Assembly: GCF_030813695.1 (NCBI RefSeq)
Contig: NZ_JAUSVA010000002.1
Location: 2,356,001-2,420,000, forward strand
DNA from: Kitasatospora herbaricolor
GTDB lineage: Bacteria > Actinomycetota > Actinomycetes > Streptomycetales > Streptomycetaceae
DNA: 64,000 nucleotides
Direction: 5' to 3'
Shown: piece after piece, positions 61,693 through 64,000 of the stretch
How the letters are laid out: every line of letters begins with the position of its first letter
Position numbering within the stretch: the first letter of the stretch is position 1
Program-made: the position numbers and the translations under genes
The notes under the pieces: model-generated
The model's input: the letters and a program-made list of their open reading frames with translations, nothing else
Told to the model about the DNA's origin: nothing
Databases searched by the model: none

Positions 61693-61801
61693 GCCGTCAG
61701 TCGAGCGGACGGCACTGACACACCTGCCAGGGGGTACGCGCACGGCCCGGCCCTGGCCATGGGTCATGATGAGGGCCTTCACCGCAGATCGGAGCAGCCC
61801 C

Positions 61802-62695
61802 ATGACCCCCTTCGACGAGGGCCGCGCGCGGGCGCTGCTCGCCAAGGCCTGCGCGGCGGCCGGACTGCCGGACCCGGCGGACGCGCGGCTGCTGGCGCTG
61901 AGCGAGAACGCGGTGTTCGACCTGGGTGACCCGGCGGTGGTGGCGAAGGTCGGACGCGGGCCGGAGCTGTCGGAGCGGGCCCGGCGGGAGTCCGAGGTGG
62001 CGCACTGGCTGGCCGGTCGGGGGATCCCGGTGGTGCGCCCGTACGACGGGACGGCGCCCGGGCCGTGGCTCGCCGACGGACATCCCGTCACCTTCTGGCA
62101 CCGCCTGGCGCCGGCGGTCCGCCCGGCGCGCCCGGCCGATCTGGCACCGCTGCTGCGCGCCCTGCACGGGCTGGAGGCGCCCCCGTTCGCGCTGGGGCGG
62201 CGGGACCTGCTGGCCCCGGTGGGGCGCTGGCTGGCCTCGGCCGAGGGGCATGTCGACCCGGCGGACGTGGCCTTCCTGCGGGACCGCGAGGCGTCCTTCG
62301 CGGCGGCGGTCGCCGGTCTGACGCCGCACCTGGCGCCGGGGGTGGTGCACGGGGACGCGCTGCCGCGCAACGTCCACGTCGGCCCGGACGGTCCGGTCCT
62401 GCTGGACCTGGAGACGGTGTCGGCGGATCTGCGCGAGCACGACCTGGTGGTGCTGGCGCTCAGCCACGACCGCTACGGGGTGTCCGCCGAGGACTACCTG
62501 GCCTTCACCGAGGGGTACGGCTGGGACGTCCGGGACTGGCCGGGGTTCGCGGTGCTGCGCGGTGCCCGGGAGACGGCCAGTGCCTCCTGGGTGGCGCAGC
62601 AGGTGCCGGGGAACGCGGCGGCGGCGGCCGAGTTCCGGCGCCGGGTCGACTCGCTGAGGGACGCGGCCACGACGGTCCGTTGGTACCCCTTCTGA
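61802..62695 (+). CDS. Aminoglycoside phosphotransferase-like kinase
   Basis: A 297-residue protein of the APH/choline kinase family. The catalytic VVHGDALPRN (HGDxxxxN) and metal-binding LLDLETVS (DLE variant of DxD/E) are present, as are an AVVAKVGRG ATP-binding lysine strand and ESEVAHWLAGRGIPV. Members phosphorylate antibiotics, sugars or small metabolites; the substrate cannot be told. ATG 61802 has GGAG upstream; the frame is open to 61691. A hairpin follows the stop. Confidence 0.85.
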   Translation: MTPFDEGRARALLAKACAAAGLPDPADARLLALSENAVFDLGDPAVVAKVGRGPELSERARRESEVAHWLAGRGIPVVRPYDGTAPGPWLADGHPVTFWHRLAPAVRPARPADLAPLLRALHGLEAPPFALGRRDLLAPVGRWLASAEGHVDPADVAFLRDREASFAAAVAGLTPHLAPGVVHGDALPRNVHVGPDGPVLLDLETVSADLREHDLVVLALSHDRYGVSAEDYLAFTEGYGWDVRDWPGFAVLRGARETASASWVAQQVPGNAAAAAEFRRRVDSLRDAATTVRWYPF

Positions 62696-62715
62696 TGAGC
62701 TGACAAAAGCGCCGG

Positions 62716-62731
62716 GCCCGAGGGCTCGGGC
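62716..62731 (+). terminator. Hairpin after the kinase gene
   Basis: GCCCGAG-GG-CTCGGGC, a perfect 7-bp stem, 20 bp past the stop codon. Confidence 0.5.
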
Positions 62732-62814
62732 GTGGAACCACGGCGACCGGGCGAACGTCTTGTCGGACAGTCATCCCGGTCGGGGGACCGGTGGGACCGT
62801 CAGGAGGCACCGCC

Positions 62815-63867
62815 ATGTCCTCGCTCAACCCCGTCGCCCGGTCGCTCCCGGCCCCTTCACGTCATACCCCTGCGGCCCGCAACCGGCGGGGCGCCCTCCG
62901 CTCGGCCTGCGCCGCCCTGCTGGTGGCGGCGGTGGTCTCGGGGTGCGGCACGGCGCAGGGCGCACTGCAGGCGAGCACGCCGCCGAGTGCGCCCCCGGTC
63001 GCACCGTCAACTGCGACGGCCGCGACTCCCGGCGGCCCCGGAACGTCCGGGCCGCCGTCCACGCCCGCCGCACCGGGCACCCGCCCGCCCGCCGGCTCCG
63101 ACGCCGTCACCGCGACGCCGCCGGGCACCCCGGCCCCGCCGACCACCACCGCCCCCGGCCGCCCGCACGCGGCTCCCCGGCCCGGCTCCCCGCAGCCCGC
63201 CCCGGGCGCGCCGACGACCACTGCCCCGCCCGCACAGCCCGCCCCGCCGCCGGCCGCCCCCGGCGTGTCCGCCGCCCTGGTCGCCTCCACCGCGCACGGC
63301 GGCCGCACCGTCGCGCTGACCTTCGACGACGGCCCGGGCCCCGCCACCGGACAGGTGCTCGACGTACTGGCGCAGTACGGCGCCAAGGCGACGTTCTGCC
63401 AGATCGGCCCGCAGGCCGCCGCGAACCCGGCGATGGTCAAGCGCATCCTGGCCGCCGGGCACCGGCTCTGCGACCACAGCGTGCACCACCCGCAGCCGTT
63501 CGCCGCGCTCTCCCACGACCGGCAGGTCGAGGAGATCGTGCCCGCCAGGGACATGATCGTCCGAGCCGGCGGGGCGGGCACCGAGGTGCCCTGGTTCCGT
63601 GCCCCGGGCGGCGGCTTCACCGCCGCCAACCAGCAGGTCGCGGCGGCCGCCGGGATGCGCCCGCTGACCTGGACGGTGGACACCCGGGACTGGTCCAGGC
63701 CCGGGGTGCCGGCGATCGTGGCGAGCGTCCAGCACGGCCTGCGCCCGGGCGGCGTGGTCCTGATGCACGACGGCGGCGGCGACCGCAGCCAGACCGTCGC
63801 GGCCCTGCGCCAGCTGCTGCCGTGGCTGACGGCCCAGGGGTACGGCTTCGACTTCCCGGCCGTCTGA
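62815..63867 (+). CDS. Lipoprotein polysaccharide deacetylase (NodB, CE4)
   Basis: A 350-residue exported enzyme. The signal region ends in lipobox VSGC (Cys ~43), followed by a ~110-residue linker of Pro/Thr/Ala. The NodB domain has all CE4 motifs: TFDDGP (Asp pair), HSVHHPQ (metal His-x3-His), RAPGGG, WTVDTRDW, and LMHDGGG with the catalytic His. It would remove acetyl groups from peptidoglycan or chitin-like sugars at the cell surface. ATG 62815 has AGGAGG upstream; ends in a terminator hairpin. Confidence 0.93.
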   Translation: MSSLNPVARSLPAPSRHTPAARNRRGALRSACAALLVAAVVSGCGTAQGALQASTPPSAPPVAPSTATAATPGGPGTSGPPSTPAAPGTRPPAGSDAVTATPPGTPAPPTTTAPGRPHAAPRPGSPQPAPGAPTTTAPPAQPAPPPAAPGVSAALVASTAHGGRTVALTFDDGPGPATGQVLDVLAQYGAKATFCQIGPQAAANPAMVKRILAAGHRLCDHSVHHPQPFAALSHDRQVEEIVPARDMIVRAGGAGTEVPWFRAPGGGFTAANQQVAAAAGMRPLTWTVDTRDWSRPGVPAIVASVQHGLRPGGVVLMHDGGGDRSQTVAALRQLLPWLTAQGYGFDFPAV

Positions 63868-63894
63868 AGACGCCCGCCTTCCCAGCGGACTCCA

Positions 63895-63924
63895 CCGCCG
63901 TCCGACGCGTGCTGCGGACGGCGG
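63895..63924 (+). terminator. Terminator hairpin after the deacetylase
   Basis: CCGCCGTCCG (63895-63904) pairs perfectly with CGGACGGCGG (63915-63924). Confidence 0.65.
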
Positions 63925-63942
63925 CGGCGGGCCGGAAATGCG

Positions 63943-63972
63943 TTGTGCCTGCTCCGGCCGGCCTCGTAGCGT
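63943..63972 (+). promoter_or_regulatory. Candidate tRNA promoter
   Basis: TTGTGC (63943-63948) and TAGCGT (63967-63972) with an 18-bp spacer place transcription start about 63979, right at the tRNA 5' end. Confidence 0.45.
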
Positions 63973-63980
63973 GTCCGCAT

Positions 63981-64000
63981 CGGCGTGTAGCTCAGCAGGA
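63981..64000 (+). tRNA. Partial tRNA, 3' part outside window
   Basis: CGGCGTG (7-base acceptor arm), TA (positions 8-9), GCTC (D stem) and AGCAGGA (start of D loop) fit a tRNA 5' end. The anticodon lies beyond the window, so the amino acid is unknown. Confidence 0.75.

Noticed and set aside
63981..64000. tRNA as attachment site of an integrated element
   Set aside because: Only 20 bases are visible and no integrase or element genes are found in the window.

Overview
The window is 64 kb of very GC-rich actinobacterial chromosome. Its codon third positions are almost all G or C, GTG starts are common, genes are tightly packed, and the families present (SirA/CysH sulfur operon with a tiny leader peptide, DUF305/DUF3105, MmyB-type regulators, CebEFG-like sugar operon) point to Streptomycetaceae (Streptomyces or Kitasatospora). 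It looks like ordinary chromosomal core and semi-core sequence. I see no insertion sequence, phage, integrase or CRISPR array. A partial tRNA begins at the last 20 bases.

Left part (1-20 kb): an agmatine deiminase cut by the window edge; two NUDIX genes, the second missing its N-terminus; three secreted lipoproteins in a loose group with two diverged copies of a ~100-bp repeat; a Tat-exported beta-helix protein; a flavoprotein; two tiny membrane proteins; a TetR regulator; a PP2C-like protein that seems to have lost metal ligands; a secreted protein plus DUF3105 and DUF305 proteins; a divergent MFS/MarR pair; a divergent patatin/TetR pair; and an Ada-AlkA fusion coupled to an O6-methylguanine methyltransferase.

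Beta-1,3-glucan locus (20.4-29.9 kb): a LacI-family repressor, a secreted GH81 endo-beta-1,3-glucanase, an ABC sugar importer (binding lipoprotein and two permeases) and an intracellular GH1 beta-glucosidase. Three promoter regions carry four copies of a 14-bp palindrome (TGAGAGCGCTCTCA or close variants), so the locus reads as one regulon: outside cleavage, import, intracellular hydrolysis, local repressor. No ATPase is encoded here, so a shared one elsewhere is presumably used.

Middle (30-36 kb): RsgA ribosome GTPase, a candidate 21-residue small gene, an MFS/TetR pair with a clear double operator, an AraC-GyrI regulator and a YihY-type membrane protein.

Sulfur assimilation locus (36.4-46.4 kb): a 27-codon cysteine-containing leader peptide, then sulfite reductase, zinc-ribbon protein, CysH, CysC, CysD, CysN, a possible second cysteine-containing mini-ORF with a hairpin over its stop codon, a sulfonate-type ABC importer and a sirohydrochlorin chelatase that would supply siroheme to the reductase. 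CysH has an unusual spacing of its second cysteine pair.

Right part (46-64 kb): EamA-type transporter, secreted SMP-30-like protein divergent from an MmyB-type regulator, DEAD-box helicase and cold-shock protein, two divergent MMPL transporters, an MBL-fold hydrolase, a three-gene cassette (WXG-like protein, WXG-alpha/beta hydrolase, lipoprotein) resembling a type VII secreted lipase/esterase module, a hypothetical protein, an aminoglycoside-phosphotransferase-like kinase and a lipoprotein polysaccharide deacetylase. The most interesting leads are the two cysteine leader candidates, the CysH insertion, the WXG-hydrolase-lipoprotein cassette, the degenerate PP2C with a repeated DDWF motif, and the glucan regulon operators.
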